Shown: positions 44,268-56,424 of the stretch, in pieces
How positions within the stretch are numbered: the first letter of the stretch is position 1
Layout: the number at the start of each line of letters is the position of its first letter
From: Stropharia rugosoannulata
Lineage: Eukaryota > Basidiomycota > Agaricomycetes > Agaricales > Strophariaceae
Direction: 5' to 3'
NCBI GenBank assembly: GCA_028532985.1
Contig: JANCIK010000004.1
Location: forward strand, 62,001-126,000
Length of the DNA: 64,000 nucleotides
Notes under the pieces: generated by a model
What the model was told of the DNA's origin: nothing
Seen by the model: only the letters and a program-made list of their open reading frames with translations
Database searches by the model: none
Translations under genes and position numbers: made by a program

Positions 44268-44945
44268 ATGCCTGGATTGTTGCCAAAACAAGTCCGCTTT
44301 GCATACAAAAATGTCTTTCATGCCCCACCCACGCCTGCTTTATCGTTCTCCAGCTCTACTATGACTTCAAGTTCCGGCCCCGTAACGCCCCCTTATGCCA
44401 GCAAGCCCCTCAACCGCACTTCTAGGCATCCAGCCGCTCACCCTCCACCCAAAAAGGTCTCGAGTGCCCAGCCAGTTCGTTGTCACCCTCTGCTAAAACC
44501 AGCAGTTATGGCATGGGACATGTTGGACCATTCATCCACAGCAAAGTACAATCACCACTCTATATCCCGCTCACTGTCAGAGCCGGCGACGTATCCACCG
44601 ATGCCCTACATGAAGATTGCCTGTGTATACCTCCCATGGTCGATCAGGGTCTACGCTTCGAACGGCTCGTTTGTGACCGTCGCCGACGTTGTGGACACCA
44701 TTTACACCTCACTCCGCAAAAATATTACACCTTCAGAGTTCAACTCTCTTCCATCTTCAGACGACAGGCGACGCGCTACCCGAGCGTATGAGCAACGTTA
44801 TCGCCGCCTGCGGTCTTCGCAAGAATATGACAAGGAGAAGAAAGGAGGCATGAAGGGGATCGATTTCCTCATGGGACATTCTCGTTTTCTTGGACTCTCC
44901 AATTACTCAAATCGTCCTGACGAGTGGCGCCTTGAAGTTGCATGA
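44268..44945 (+). CDS. DUF6699 domain protein, paralogue 1
   Basis: A single-exon gene encodes 225 residues. The first 25 residues (MPGLLPKQVRFAYKNVFHAP) are shared with the second paralogue. A proline/serine-rich linker follows, then the DUF6699 domain from about residue 75 (HPLLKPAVMAWDMLDHSSTA) to the end (GIDFLMGHSRFLGLSNY, DEWRLEVA). The domain is found mainly in basidiomycetes and has no established biochemical role. There is no signal peptide or membrane segment, so the protein is probably cytosolic or nuclear. The arginine-rich segment DDRRRATRAYEQRYRRLRSS could form a charged helix. The start is fixed by agreement with the paralogue. Confidence 0.88.
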   Translation: MPGLLPKQVRFAYKNVFHAPPTPALSFSSSTMTSSSGPVTPPYASKPLNRTSRHPAAHPPPKKVSSAQPVRCHPLLKPAVMAWDMLDHSSTAKYNHHSISRSLSEPATYPPMPYMKIACVYLPWSIRVYASNGSFVTVADVVDTIYTSLRKNITPSEFNSLPSSDDRRRATRAYEQRYRRLRSSQEYDKEKKGGMKGIDFLMGHSRFLGLSNYSNRPDEWRLEVA

Positions 44946-47457
44946 ACGTTACGGACACAGTTTTCTTTTACCTTCCTGAAAAATAATTCTTCTAATTCTG
45001 CATGACCCACATTTACGACATCTACGCATTTTCATCTTTTCTCCGCATTCAATTTCTGCATCTTCATATATCACACTCTACCTGCTGCAACGTTACTTCT
45101 GCCTACGCATAATTTTCTTATTCGGTACCATTTTGGCATTGCATGATTCTTCTCATACCTAGTTTTCTCTTGGGAGCTTGAAGCTCTCTGCTGCAGGTCA
45201 TTCTGGAACCGCAGTTTTACGATGACTGATACCTCCGTCTGCATCTCTTTGTCATCCTTTTGGATGACTCTCCATTTTTCTCCAGTTAGGGGCTGAACCC
45301 ACGACTTCATGGACATTTACAAATACATGATTCTACTAGATGGTCTTTGATAGACTTCGTAGTATTACGTTGTATTTAAGCACATATTGTCATCATATTG
45401 CATAATATTGTGCAGAAGCTAAAACGTCCGCAGAATAAGGTAGTATCCGGACCTACATATATGTGTACACCCTGTCAGGTTTCAAGAAATAATTTTTCTT
45501 TCAAATGAGTAAGCACAACCTCGGCTTTAGCCAAGGCCGACTTTGGTAATTGTGCTACGTTTAAACCCCGCTTCGGCATCTGCCAGAACGGACTTGTCAG
45601 TGAACAGGCCAAGGAACCTAAAGAATCTCCTATTCGATTCTTGTTTCATTTTCTGAATGCTCTACATGTACAGCCGCTGTACCATTGAAGCACTATCGAA
45701 CTGACTCCGCATTTATCGCCCAGAGAAAGTGCAATTATAAGCCACTGTTGTTATGGACTACAAAGTTCACTGTAGTCCAAATTATGTAGAGTAGTCCGTC
45801 ATGAACGGACTTGCAATTGACTTACGATTAGGAGAATCAATCATGCACCTGTGGATATGTAATCCCTTACATGGCCGTCCGTACAACTCACTATTGTAGC
45901 TACGTACTTGCATATTGTTAATCGCATATGTACCGCTATCAGGACAACCTCGGAGTCCTGCCAGTGGGCTGTGAGGCTAATAGAAGCTGCCTGAAGCTTG
46001 AAGATGACTGTTTGCGCAGTCTTTCAGCGGCGTGACTGAGTCTAGTGACTCACTGCTCTTGGCGTAATCGGTTCTGCAGTTAATTTGACATCTCTCACCT
46101 TATGCCTCAATCACGACAACCTTGATTGGGGAACACAGTTTCCTGCTGTTCCTGAGGCCTGAGATCTTGAGATTTCATGGAATGGTACCGCGAAAACAAC
46201 TGGGCCAAACATCACGTTGCTTCTCATACTCTACACCGGAATCAAACCGGATAGCTTTCCGAAGTTGTCCGCTGCTCTGGAGAATTAAGTTTCCACGACT
46301 ATTTCGTCCAGCCATACGTTTTTCCCCTTTGGCTTAGCAGTGTACACATTTTACACATTCGTCGAATAACTTACCCGGTGCAAAGGTGTCTACCATCAGC
46401 ATCTCCAAGCTCTAGGATATGTCAGTAAGTAGCTACTCCGAATCTCTCTAGTACTCGGTAGTTGTATAAGCCTCCTGACTTAGCATTGCATCGTTTGTAT
46501 ACTTATAAAGGCATAGCACACATTGGGTATACCTTTAGCAGGCATTTTTAACTTCCGTGTGCTGTGGCGACTGAGTCTACCGACAATTTTGGTAGTTACC
46601 CCTTCTGCCAAACAGAAGTCGTATACTACGTAGTAACATTAAGTACAATAACATTAGAAACCAATTTAAGTGCAACGTTTCTTGCTGGTCTTATGACCCG
46701 GATGTTTAGCGGGTCCGGAACGGAGTGATTAGCGATGTAATTATCTATGGTGTGTGAGATTTTGAAGTATTTGTTATACCTTCTACTAGCAAAGAAATAC
46801 ATGAGCTCAGATAATAAGCGCTAGAGACTAGGCATGGCCATTACCCGCCATATTGCTGTGCATTTTTTTTAAGTAATTAAGCTTCCTCCTAGTAGACGGA
46901 CTTCAATTATAATATTGCCTCATCCTGTTTGCTTACTTACTGATACACATGTCTGTACCTATGTACCCTCAAACCTTCTTTTGCAGTCCGTCAGGGATAT
47001 AAACCGGCTTTCATTTAGGCAAACGTCTATGGTGGTCTATTTTGATCCGCCAGTGCGCATGGTGATCAACAGTGATCCGGAATGACTCCGGTACGACAAT
47101 TTGGCACAGCATATACAGGAACTACATACGAGGCTGTACACAGTACGACATGAGGCTACGAGCGCTAAACTATGCTCTAGAAATGGGTGGTTCAGTACTG
47201 GAGCGGTTTTTCACACCTTGTATCCAGCGAACAGCATAGGTTTCCGATACCATTGGAATTCCGAACGGTTCAAATGGAAAGCAAAGCGTCTGCGCTCCAT
47301 AATTAACTGCGAATACTGCGGGAAGGTGGGCCGTTATGCACAATGGGGACAAGGCGGGTCGGTGCTCTTACGCAAGCCTCGGGATGAGGCGGTACTAACA
47401 CTTCCTCCCGCGCCCCCTCTGGAGTTACACAAAATGACTGGGCTTCGCAACAAGACG
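44946..47457. other. 2.5 kb interval between the DUF6699 paralogues without a gene
   Basis: The interval is AT-richer than the genes and contains no frame above 150 codons with any recognisable feature. Short palindromic bits occur (for example GTCCGT..ACGGAC near 45798-45813, and a GCACAA..TTGTGC arrangement near 45514-45555), as do several GGACTT/AAGTCC copies. They may be old repeat debris, but no ends can be defined. Confidence 0.4.
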
Positions 47458-47465
47458 TATATAAG
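47458..47465 (+). promoter_or_regulatory. TATA box of DUF6699 gene 2
   Basis: TATATAAG lies 128 bp upstream of the ATG, matching the arrangement in the paralogue. Confidence 0.6.
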
Positions 47466-47585
47466 AAGGACATTTCCTCGAATTTGCTGGAACCTCAGAA
47501 TTACAACCAACCTCTCATTACACTCCTGCCCTCTCTTATCATAGCTAACTACAAAGCTCAACCGCTCTCTAACCGCATTAGTATC

Positions 47586-48266
47586 ATGCCTGGATTTTCA
47601 ACCAAACAAGTCCGGTTTGCATACCAAAACCTCTTTCATTCGCCCCCTCCTACGCCCGCCCTCTCCTTCTGCAGCTCCACAATGTCTTCTGACTCTGGGC
47701 CTGTTACTCCACCGTATACAACACAGCCCCTGCCAGCTCCTTCCAACTACTCGCCATATAAGCGAGTTAGGGCTGTATCTCTCTCTGAGCCCATCCGCCT
47801 ACACCCTATTCTACGAACAGCTGCGTTGACATGGGATATGCTCGATCATCCCACAACAGCACGGTATAACCACAGCACCATTTCCCACCGCGCTCTCCTA
47901 GAACGTGCGACAAATCCTGCTTTGCCATACATCAAAGTCACCTCGATACACCTGCTATGGCCAATACGGATCTATGCGACGAACGGTTCATATGTCACCG
48001 TCGACGATGTGCTGGATGGGATATACCACTCCCTTCGCACCAACATCACAGAGTCTGAATTTAACTCATTGCCGACCTCAAGCGACCGGCGCCGTGCTAC
48101 ACAAGCGTACGAGAAACGTTACAGGCGGCTAGGATCTGCGCGGGAGTACGACAACGAGAAGAAGGGTGGCATGAAGCGAATCGACTTCTTCATGGGTCAT
48201 TCCCGCTTTCTCGGACTCTCCAGCCATTCCTACCGCTCAGACGAGTGGCGTCTACATATCACATGA
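47586..48266 (+). CDS. DUF6699 domain protein, paralogue 2
   Basis: A single exon encodes 226 residues, closely similar to the product at 44268 over its whole length. The shared start is MPGFSTKQVRFAYQNLFHSP, followed by a serine/proline-rich linker, RLHPILRTAALTWDMLDHPT, the segment SYVTVDDVLDGIYHSL and a near-identical end (MKRIDFFMGHSRFLGLSSHS, DEWRLHIT). The frame is open further upstream to 47484, but the paralogue and the TATA position indicate the ATG at 47586. The function is unknown. The pair arose by local duplication; the most conserved parts (EYDNEKKGGMK, FFMGHSRFLGLS) probably form the functional surface. Confidence 0.88.
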   Translation: MPGFSTKQVRFAYQNLFHSPPPTPALSFCSSTMSSDSGPVTPPYTTQPLPAPSNYSPYKRVRAVSLSEPIRLHPILRTAALTWDMLDHPTTARYNHSTISHRALLERATNPALPYIKVTSIHLLWPIRIYATNGSYVTVDDVLDGIYHSLRTNITESEFNSLPTSSDRRRATQAYEKRYRRLGSAREYDNEKKGGMKRIDFFMGHSRFLGLSSHSYRSDEWRLHIT

Positions 48267-48828
48267 AGTTATACATTAAACTGGCATCCCTCCGCACTTT
48301 TTAATCAAAGCCATTTTCGGCAAACTTCGTACTATATACCCAGTATGATTTCTATATACCCTTTCTATGACACCTTTCTACTTCTGGGGCGAAAGTGTTC
48401 ATCCCTGCAGGTCAAGTCCGACCGCAGGTTCAGGATAACGAAGAAATTCGTCATCCCATCTTTGTAATCCTTCATTGGATTATTACTATTCGCCATTTAT
48501 GCGCACAATCTCTAATAGTACTTATGATACTTTGTATGTATGAATATTATAATACCAAATATAATGATATACCCCTTTTTAATTTTTCTCAATTTTTACA
48601 TCTTCATTATCAGGATAACAAACATGATATGTTTGATCGTAACCTGACAGGCGCCGTGGGAAATCACCTTCCTGTCGAATAAGAAAGTGGAAATGTATAT
48701 AGTGTCATGATAGACTTTATTCTAAGTTACTTATAATGCAGTGTATAGACATCATAGCATCACAGCCCGGTTCCTACGCTGTTGTTACACAAGGACCAAG
48801 TGCAAAATTTAGAGTCATCATTCTACTT

Positions 48829-50033
48829 TCAAGCGCCCGACTTCAGAATCGCCTCTTCAATTGCACTGCCCAAACCTTCGGTCGACCCCTTTCCATGCAT
48901 ATCCGGAGTGAGCAAGTCAGATTCCCCACGGAGCTGTGCTTCATGTGCATTCTTCAGCACAGTCTCGATGGCACTCATGACTGCTGCAGCTGCATCCTTC
49001 TCCCCGAGATACTCCAGCATCATTTGACCCGCCCATATCATGCCCACAGGATTGGCTATACCTTTCCCAGCTATGTCTGGCGCACTCCCGTGTACGGGCT
49101 CGAACAGGCTAGGCAGCCATGAGTCGTCCTTTTTATCTCCGCGCTTACAAGATGGATTGAGGTTGGCGGAAGGCGCGATTCCAATGGTGCCTGTGCAAGC
49201 TGGTCCGAGGTCAGAGAGTATGTCGCCGAATAAGTTAGAGCCAACGACGACATCAAAGATATGAGGCCTGGAAACGAAGTGAGCGCACAGTATGTCGATG
49301 TGGTACTTCTCGACCTTCACGTCGGGGTACTCCCTGCCGATCGCCTCTACGCGCTCGTCCCAGTACGGCATAGTAATGGAGATGCCATTAGACTTCGTTG
49401 CAGATGTCAGTTTCTTTGCTGGCCTACTCCTTGCGAGCTCGAAAGCATAGCGGACAACTCTGTCCACTCCCACCCTGGTGAACACTGTATTCTGGATTAC
49501 CGTCTCACGATCGGTGCCCTCAAAAATTCGTCCACCAATAGAGCTGTACTCTCCCTCTGTGTTTTCCCTCACTGTGACAAAATCGATCTTTCGGCCTTCG
49601 CGATTGGCCAGCGGGGATGTAACGCCCGGGATAAGACGACATGGGCGCAGATTGATGTACTGATCAAACTCGCGGCGGAAGAGCAGGAGACTTCCCCACA
49701 AGGAAATATGGTCAGGGACAGTTGCAGGATCGCCGACTGCCGGAATCAAGTTAGGCACATCAGAGTGAGTCAATGGATAAGATAACAAACGGTCTTACCT
49801 GCACCAAAGTATATAGCATCGCAGGCCTTTAATAACACCTTCCAGTCGTCTGGAAGCATCTTCCCATGCTGATGATAATAGGTGCAAGACGCCCATGGAT
49901 AATGGCGCCATTCCAGATGAAATCCGAACACTTTGGCAGCGGCCTCCAGGCACTTCAAGGCCGGTGGCATCACTTCAGTGCCAATTCCATCGCCAGGAAG
50001 AACTGCTATAATGTATGAGCGATTTGTAGACAT
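48829..50033 (-). CDS. D-malate / tartrate dehydrogenase (decarboxylating), isopropylmalate dehydrogenase superfamily
   Basis: Two exons (49799-50033 and 48829-49736, intron 62 nt) give 380 residues. The protein follows the bacterial tartrate/D-malate dehydrogenase type along its length: VLPGDGIGTEVMPPALK, WASCTYYHQHGKMLPDDW, AIYFGAVGDPATVPDHIS, SLLLFRREFDQYINLRP, FVTVRENTEGEYSS, TSATKSNGISITMPYWDERV, FGDILSDLGPACTGTIGIAP and EPVHGSAPDIAGKGIANP. These enzymes oxidise D-malate or tartrate with NAD and a divalent metal; D-malate yields pyruvate and CO2. The metal-binding aspartates (GDILSDL) and the substrate arginines are kept. No targeting peptide is evident, so it is probably cytosolic. The precise substrate cannot be fixed from sequence. 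A bacterial origin of the fungal family is possible. Confidence 0.92.
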
Positions 50034-51562
50034 GATATCTCTTGTGGAAGAGGTGTATCTTCTGACAATCTCTCAGGCCTGCATAAATTATTGCACAGTT
50101 CTTCGCACGGGCTGCCAGTCACTTGTATCTGGGACTATCAGATGACTGGACGGCCTTCCGTATGATTTCCAGAATCGAAGAAATATAAATACTAATTAAT
50201 TACCAGTATTAATGGTGTCACACTTGCTGTGAAGAGGATGAAGTTGGCACCTAAGTTGTACCTTGAACTTTTTTCAGTCAACCAGGTCTCGACTCGCTTG
50301 CGTGCTCAGTGTCAGACCGCCTACTCATCGTACATGGTGCTGAAAATAATCTATAGCAAGGCTTACCATGTTTCCAGTACTACGGCAAAACATTACTGAG
50401 AAGATTCATGACATATTGCTAGGAAGAAAAAGCAAGAGAAACACATGAAAATGTGAAGGGAGAATGAAATGACGTAAAATGTACACAAAAAAACGTGTTA
50501 CTATTTTATCTGTGAATTGCATAGGCTCTCGTGCTAAAGGTATTTGGCGGAATGCGTGTGTGCGGAAGGGGGAGTCAGCGCAAAAAGTGCCCGGCGAGCG
50601 TGCCGAAGCATGCCGAGCTTCAGCGAAAACTTTACCACTGACCTCGTAGCCCGAAGACATGGCGTCGACCATTCAAACAACCATAGTCGACCCGCTCTTC
50701 GGCTTATCATATCCTAAGATGAGAGAGCTGGGATTAATCTAGTGGTCCATCACCATGCAGGCTTGCCGCTTGATAATGATACACAAACTCGGATGTACTG
50801 GTGATATCGGCACGATGTCGGCAGCGTTTTATCTGAATGTAATTGAACCTCCGCGGAGCACGTGTGAATCTATTTTTGCGGTCGAAGTTGACGTTCAACT
50901 TTGCGACAAGTTGTCCTTTACCACGACCTGCGGCCACTCACCGGGCTCTCTCTGGCTAGCGAAAGGACATTACCGCCGCAATGATATCTCGGTTCATGAC
51001 TCTTCTGAATTTCACCTCTGTAAACCTTCAGTATAGCCCAGCCGCTTACAATCCGCTTAGATTGGGACCACGACCTGGGTTATATACTTTTGTAATAAGG
51101 TGGTGCGTTTAGCCGACCTCGAGGCTCAGCAGAATATGTCTCTATGTAATAGCTATCCCCAGCTAACTGATACGACATTGCATCGTGAATGGTACCCCTA
51201 CGGTCTACTAATGCTCAGAGCTATCGAACGATGATCACAATTAATTCAACACGGTGAGATGTCTTAGCTAGCTCCGCGCTCGCCTCTTCAACATGATCGT
51301 GTCTTGCTCCTTCTCTACCCCCTGACGCTGCTGTAAAAGCTCCCTGTCAATCAATCTCCTGTTGTTTGCCTACCAGGGTCGCGAAACACGTTCTTGGGGG
51401 CTTCTTTAATAAAAAGCAGCGATAGCAAATGACGCCACAACATATTTCTGCCACCTCAATCACCGACTCTACTAGTCTAAGTGTCTAGTACGTTCTCTAT
51501 CTCCACCCTCTACTGTTACTTAGACCTGCGCAACAGAGGCACATAGTATTTATCTTCTAGCC
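50034..51562. other. Intergenic region, no gene seen
   Basis: Only short frames occur, such as a 27-codon one starting MASTIQTTIVDPLFGLSYPK at 50659, which has no continuation across plausible splice sites. The last part is the promoter region of the F-box gene at 51563. Confidence 0.45.
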
Positions 51563-53311
51563 ATGTCATGCAACCAAGCTGCTCAATGTCAGACCATGGA
51601 GAGCCAGAGTTACATTCTCGAAGCCAGCCATTCCGAGGCGAAGCCATCCCCATTATTTCGACTACCAGTAGAGATATTTCTCTATGCGCTCGGATACCTT
51701 ACGACGAAGGAATTGAAGACTTTAAGCCTTGTAGACCGGACGTGCATGCAGCTCACTATGCCTTCTATCTATAAGGATATCACGCTTTGGTACCCACCGA
51801 ACCAATATCCTTCACTTCTGGAAAAGACATTGTCTGCTTCGACTGGTGCACAGTCTACTTCTTCCTGCTCTCTTATCGACATACATTCACATGTTCGGCG
51901 ATTAACTCTGACCTCGGAGTCCTCTGGCCAGCTTCTGCCAAATTATTCGACCACTCTCACGCGTTATAACATCCAAGCGTCAGACAGCATAGACATCCCC
52001 CTCCAGTCATTTATCTTATCCGTCTGCAACGCCATAGACAACTTTCTACCTAATCTTCATGTGTTAAACTGGGACCTACCCGTCCCCATCTCCGGTTCGA
52101 CTCTCCGAGTTTTGCTCTCTTCCTCAGCAAAACACATTCGTCTCGAAGGTGTAATTCTGGACGAAGAAACATGCTCATTGAGCGACGAGCAACCATTGTT
52201 TTTGGAGACCCTCAGTCTGAACATTTCTCCGGAACCCAAAGCTCAGCCCCATCGCGCTGTACCGTGTCAGTTATTCGATAACCTCCTTCGGCGCTCCTGC
52301 TCGACTCTCCGCCAGTTACGCTGGACAGGATATTTTGACTTCGAAGATATTTATATATCGAACACTGCTGATCAACTTTGCTGCCTTCGCTCGCTAACGC
52401 TCGATACCATAGCGCGCAACTGTGATAACGTTATCCAGCTACTCCTCGGCCCGCTCACCCGCGTCGAGACGCTCGCGATGGACACCATGACGCCATCGGC
52501 CTGCAAGTTCTTTGGTACCAGAGGACATATCGCTCCTCTGAAACACTTCTGCTGGCTTATTCACGATCAGGGAGACTTTGCGCCTTTCGACCAAATGATG
52601 AATTTTATTCGAGAGAACAATCAGCTTGAAACGCTTCACATTCCAGGACCTATTCCTCCGACCTTCCTCTCCCAGTCGTTGGTGCCGATGCTAACGCGAG
52701 AGTTCAGGTCATTGACATCGCTTCAACTTGTATGGGCGTCTCCTAACATACCAGAAGAAGCCCTCGAGCACATTGCTTCTATCGAGTCACTGAAGCATCT
52801 CTGGGTCTCGGCTGGGAATCAATCCGGCATGCGCAACACATGGGAAATTGACCACGAGCTTATTATAACCCATCTCTCCCGACTCCCTCGACTGCTCACT
52901 CTGGCATTTTCTCGCGATACCTACGCAGTTAACGCCCATCCCCTTGCTCCTAGGTCCTGGGACTACTATATGAGCCAAAGTCTCCCAGCTGATCTAGACA
53001 TATCAATGCACCTGTCTCCCGCTGATTTTGATGTGTACCAGGGCAAAGGTGTAGATTTTGCGCAAGGTAGGATGCAACAAATTGCATTGCGCCGTTTGGC
53101 ATGGGAAAGCTGGCATGCGGAGCGAATGCTAAAGCTTGGGAATCAATATGCGTTGGCTTTTACGTGTTTGAGATGGTTATTCATCGGCCAGCATGTTTTG
53201 ACTTCTAGCAACTCTGGATCCTTCGATTTCGCTTCTCGACCTGTGCAACGCGACCCAGGCATGAACGTGCTGCAGAAAAGGATGTCATTGACATTATGGC
53301 GCCCAATTTGA
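51563..53311 (+). CDS. F-box protein
   Basis: An intronless frame encodes 582 residues. After 30 residues an F-box follows (LFRLPVEIFLYALGYLTTKE, LKTLSLVDRTCMQLTMPSIY), which should bind Skp1. The remaining 500 residues have alternating hydrophobic segments typical of the leucine-rich substrate-binding region of agaricomycete F-box proteins (LPNLHVLNWDLPV, LRSLTLDTIARN, LKHLWVSAGNQSG), but no regular LRR consensus. The upstream stop and the CC-ATG-T context at 51563 support this start, although an internal ATG at 51596 (MESQSY) is equally close to the F-box. The substrate is unknown. It is only distantly similar to the F-box gene at 3418. Confidence 0.85.
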   Translation: MSCNQAAQCQTMESQSYILEASHSEAKPSPLFRLPVEIFLYALGYLTTKELKTLSLVDRTCMQLTMPSIYKDITLWYPPNQYPSLLEKTLSASTGAQSTSSCSLIDIHSHVRRLTLTSESSGQLLPNYSTTLTRYNIQASDSIDIPLQSFILSVCNAIDNFLPNLHVLNWDLPVPISGSTLRVLLSSSAKHIRLEGVILDEETCSLSDEQPLFLETLSLNISPEPKAQPHRAVPCQLFDNLLRRSCSTLRQLRWTGYFDFEDIYISNTADQLCCLRSLTLDTIARNCDNVIQLLLGPLTRVETLAMDTMTPSACKFFGTRGHIAPLKHFCWLIHDQGDFAPFDQMMNFIRENNQLETLHIPGPIPPTFLSQSLVPMLTREFRSLTSLQLVWASPNIPEEALEHIASIESLKHLWVSAGNQSGMRNTWEIDHELIITHLSRLPRLLTLAFSRDTYAVNAHPLAPRSWDYYMSQSLPADLDISMHLSPADFDVYQGKGVDFAQGRMQQIALRRLAWESWHAERMLKLGNQYALAFTCLRWLFIGQHVLTSSNSGSFDFASRPVQRDPGMNVLQKRMSLTLWRPI

Positions 53312-53972
53312 AGCAGCTATGCTCAAGCTCTGCTTACCCCATAGAAATCGTATTCCGTCTAGAGTAGATATAATTAGAGTACATTGTACTGCAGCATGTG
53401 GACGGTAGACCTCCATCACAATGCGTTCCCACGGGCTCTATTTTTAGCTCGTGTATTTAGATGTATTCTAAAATAGTCACAATTTCTATTTCGGTAGAGT
53501 CGACGGCCATCCGATATCCAGCTCCAGTATATTTTTTCTCCGCAGCGGTGTCGTAGAAGGACCATGATATTGCATGCCATGCCGCCTGTGCACTAAATCC
53601 TAATCGGATACGCTGCCTAGCCTCTCTCAAGCCCCACAGCAACCATTTGCGGTCTTAACGTTAAGAAAACGTTAAGATTGACGTGGATCAACTATTTTCT
53701 GATATTCGCAGACAATACATATGGGTTGTCGTTCGGTGTTGCCAACAAGCGTAGCCGAGTCCCTATCTGCAGATAACAAACCGCTACGGTATATTGAACG
53801 GAATGCAGGTTGACTCCTGTTGACTCCATTCTGGGCTCTGTACCGTCTATTTTGGCGGGCAATTCACATGGATCATAAAGGCACCATGACCGAGTTCTCA
53901 CATATCCCAGCAATATAAGTGGCCACAGGTAAAATTGCCTCTTTGTTCCCAACCCCATCCTTGCCGTCCACC

Positions 53973-56424
53973 ATGGCTAACATTGCAGGCGTGGCGCTCG
54001 CAGAGCCCGTTCACATGAAAGAATTGGAGGCTGAGAAGGGATCGGACATCGACTTTGATGCGCCGTCGCATGCAGCGGAGCGGGAAGTCGTCTTCGAGGA
54101 CTACTTGCACTTCGCTGCTATTCAGCGACTCGAGGAGGATGGCGGCGACACCGCGAAATCGAGCTGGTTCAGCCGCCTATCCGATCACAAGGGACCCAAC
54201 GTGAACGTTGACGTTAGCAGCGTTAAGCATACTCCAATGACAATAACTGAAGAGGAGCGGTCAAACGCGTCAAGGGCCCTGCGTCTCGCAGGATGGGCTC
54301 AGGTCTTCTATCTCATCACAACTGATATTCTGGGCCCTTTCAATGCTCCTTTTGCTATCTCTCAAGTTGGTTGGGTACCGGGTGAGTTTATCAAAAATAG
54401 TCACGATCACCGATAGTGGCTTATGCATTGTCTTCGTATTAATCACAGGTATTATTCTTTACTTTGTTAGTAAGTCTCATTTATTAGCTTTGTATCCCCA
54501 GTGAGGGTCATGTGCACAACTGACCGTATCACATCATTTAGTGGGGGTAATGGCACTGTACACGGGTCTAATCTTATGGAGACTTTACCTCCGCTTGGAC
54601 TCCCCACGGCATCCAGTGAGGTCCTACGGCGACATTGCGGAACGCATTTATGGCCGTAAAGCTCGTAATGTTTGCAACGTCCTGCAGAGTATTCAACTCA
54701 TCGTCAACGTGAGTCAGATTTTGTTGTCCACAGCGTTTCAGTTCCCACAGACTAAATTCGCCATTCGGGTCGTAATAGGTCGCTACCATCTGCCTGGGTA
54801 ATGGACAAGCACTTTCTCAGGTGACGAAGTTCAAGGTGAAGATTTCTTATAACATTTTTCTGTATGGGCTGTTCTCACATATGTCGTTCGCAGCTGTGCT
54901 TCGCGGTCTGCATTGTTCTCTGGCCAATCGTCGGTTTTGCAATAGGTCAAATCCGCACGCTCAATGTATGACAGAACCTAATTTTACATGGGCGCTCATC
55001 TTATCTATTCGCAGAACTATGGATGGCTAGCTAATAGCGCCGTGTGGTAAGTGGGCGGCTATCTGTCCCTGATAGTCATGACATATCTGATGAGAGTGCA
55101 TTGATAGGATGAATCTGCTCATCATTTTCACTTCTATGGGCTTCGTAGCTCATGGGGCACCTAATATTCAGGCGGCCGTCATGTCTTTACCAGATGTCCC
55201 GCTAGGACCAGTGCAGACCCACGCCTTTGTCTCACTTCCTCTCTTCCTAAAAGTAGAGTGCATCCTTTTGATTATATAGAAAACTTACTGATATATCAAT
55301 TAACAGGTAAATGGTATTCTTCAGATGGTATTCGCATATGGTGGAGCTATGATTTTCCCTGAGATGGTAAGAAACCCACTCTAGTGGGAGCACTATGTTA
55401 TATTCATCGCCTTTACAGCTAGCTGAGATGAGACGCCCCATGGACTTCTGGAAGGGAATGACCTGTGCACAAGCCCTAATTTTCACTGCGTACCTCCTGT
55501 ACGGTTGCTTCATCTATGTAAGTCCTCTGCGGTCTCTAAACGACTATGATATTGATGCATGAATACAGGCTTTCCAAGGACAATATACGCTTCCCCTCGC
55601 ATTCCAAGGCGTAGTGAAGTACGGATTCCAGACCCTGGGCAACATTCTGTCCTTGCTTAGCGGAATCATTGCTGCGGGATTGTATGGGAACATCGGAATC
55701 AGTCAGTATCTGTTCATTGACTTACCACTCAACTCTCATTTCTCTCAATCGGCAGAGGTCCTCTACATCAACATTATTGAGAACTGGTTCCACGGCCCTC
55801 GTCTTATGAGTCACCAAGGCCGTGTCATCTGGACAAGTACGTATTGAACCATTTCTACCTGCGAGTTTGAATAAGTCCTCATCGCAAACTTCTTTCAGTT
55901 ATCGTCTTCGTATACTGGTCTCTTGGTAAGTAGTACTATGTACTTCATTAGCAATGAAGTAACTCTAATATCGTAATGTTCCTTAGCCTTCGTCATCGCC
56001 TCTGCCATCCCTCAAATTCAGACCATTACTGGGCTTATCGCCGCTGTTGCAATTATGCAGTTCACCTACAGTTTCCCTCCTCTCTTGCGCCTAGGATACG
56101 ATATCATCACCGATGCCATGGCTCAAGATGGCAGATACACCCCGGGCATGGGAACAACAGGCCGCACCGACACATGGAAGGACTTGTCGCGGTGGAAGAG
56201 AGTGAGTAGCAGAGTGTCTCAAGAAGGGTGGATACTAATTAACGTATCATACGTAGGGTATTTTCGGTGGGCGCGTGCTTTTCAAACTGTTCAACCTCAT
56301 CATTGGCCTCGGAGGCCTTTCAATGGCCGGCCTTGGCTTATGGGGAGCCGCCGAGTCTGTCAAAGCAACCTTCGCCAACGCTGCTGCTACAACATCTTTC
56401 AGTTGCAAATCGCCTGTCGGGTGA
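53973..56424 (+). CDS. Amino-acid transporter of the AAAP family
   Basis: Fourteen exons give 556 residues: 53973-54381, 54449-54469, 54542-54708, 54779-54820, 54894-54965, 55015-55046, 55108-55252, 55307-55366, 55419-55517, 55569-55701, 55756-55836, 55899-55925, 55987-56201, 56257-56424. An acidic cytoplasmic N-terminus of about 100 residues precedes the first membrane segment (AQVFYLITTDILGPFNAPFA). Roughly eleven hydrophobic segments follow, including FAVCIVLWPIVGFAIGQI, MNLLIIFTSMGFVAHGAP, QMVFAYGGAMIFPEM and LAEMRRPMDFWKGM. The FAYGGAMIFPEML..MRRPMDFWK motif is characteristic of fungal neutral amino-acid transporters of this family. It probably moves amino acids with protons across the plasma or vacuolar membrane; the direction and substrate range are unknown. 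The second and twelfth exons are only 21 and 27 nt. Confidence 0.92.

Noticed and set aside
47101..47544. 147-codon frame upstream of DUF6699 gene 2
   Set aside because: It starts without ATG, overlaps the TATA box and leader of the real gene, and has no counterpart upstream of the paralogue.
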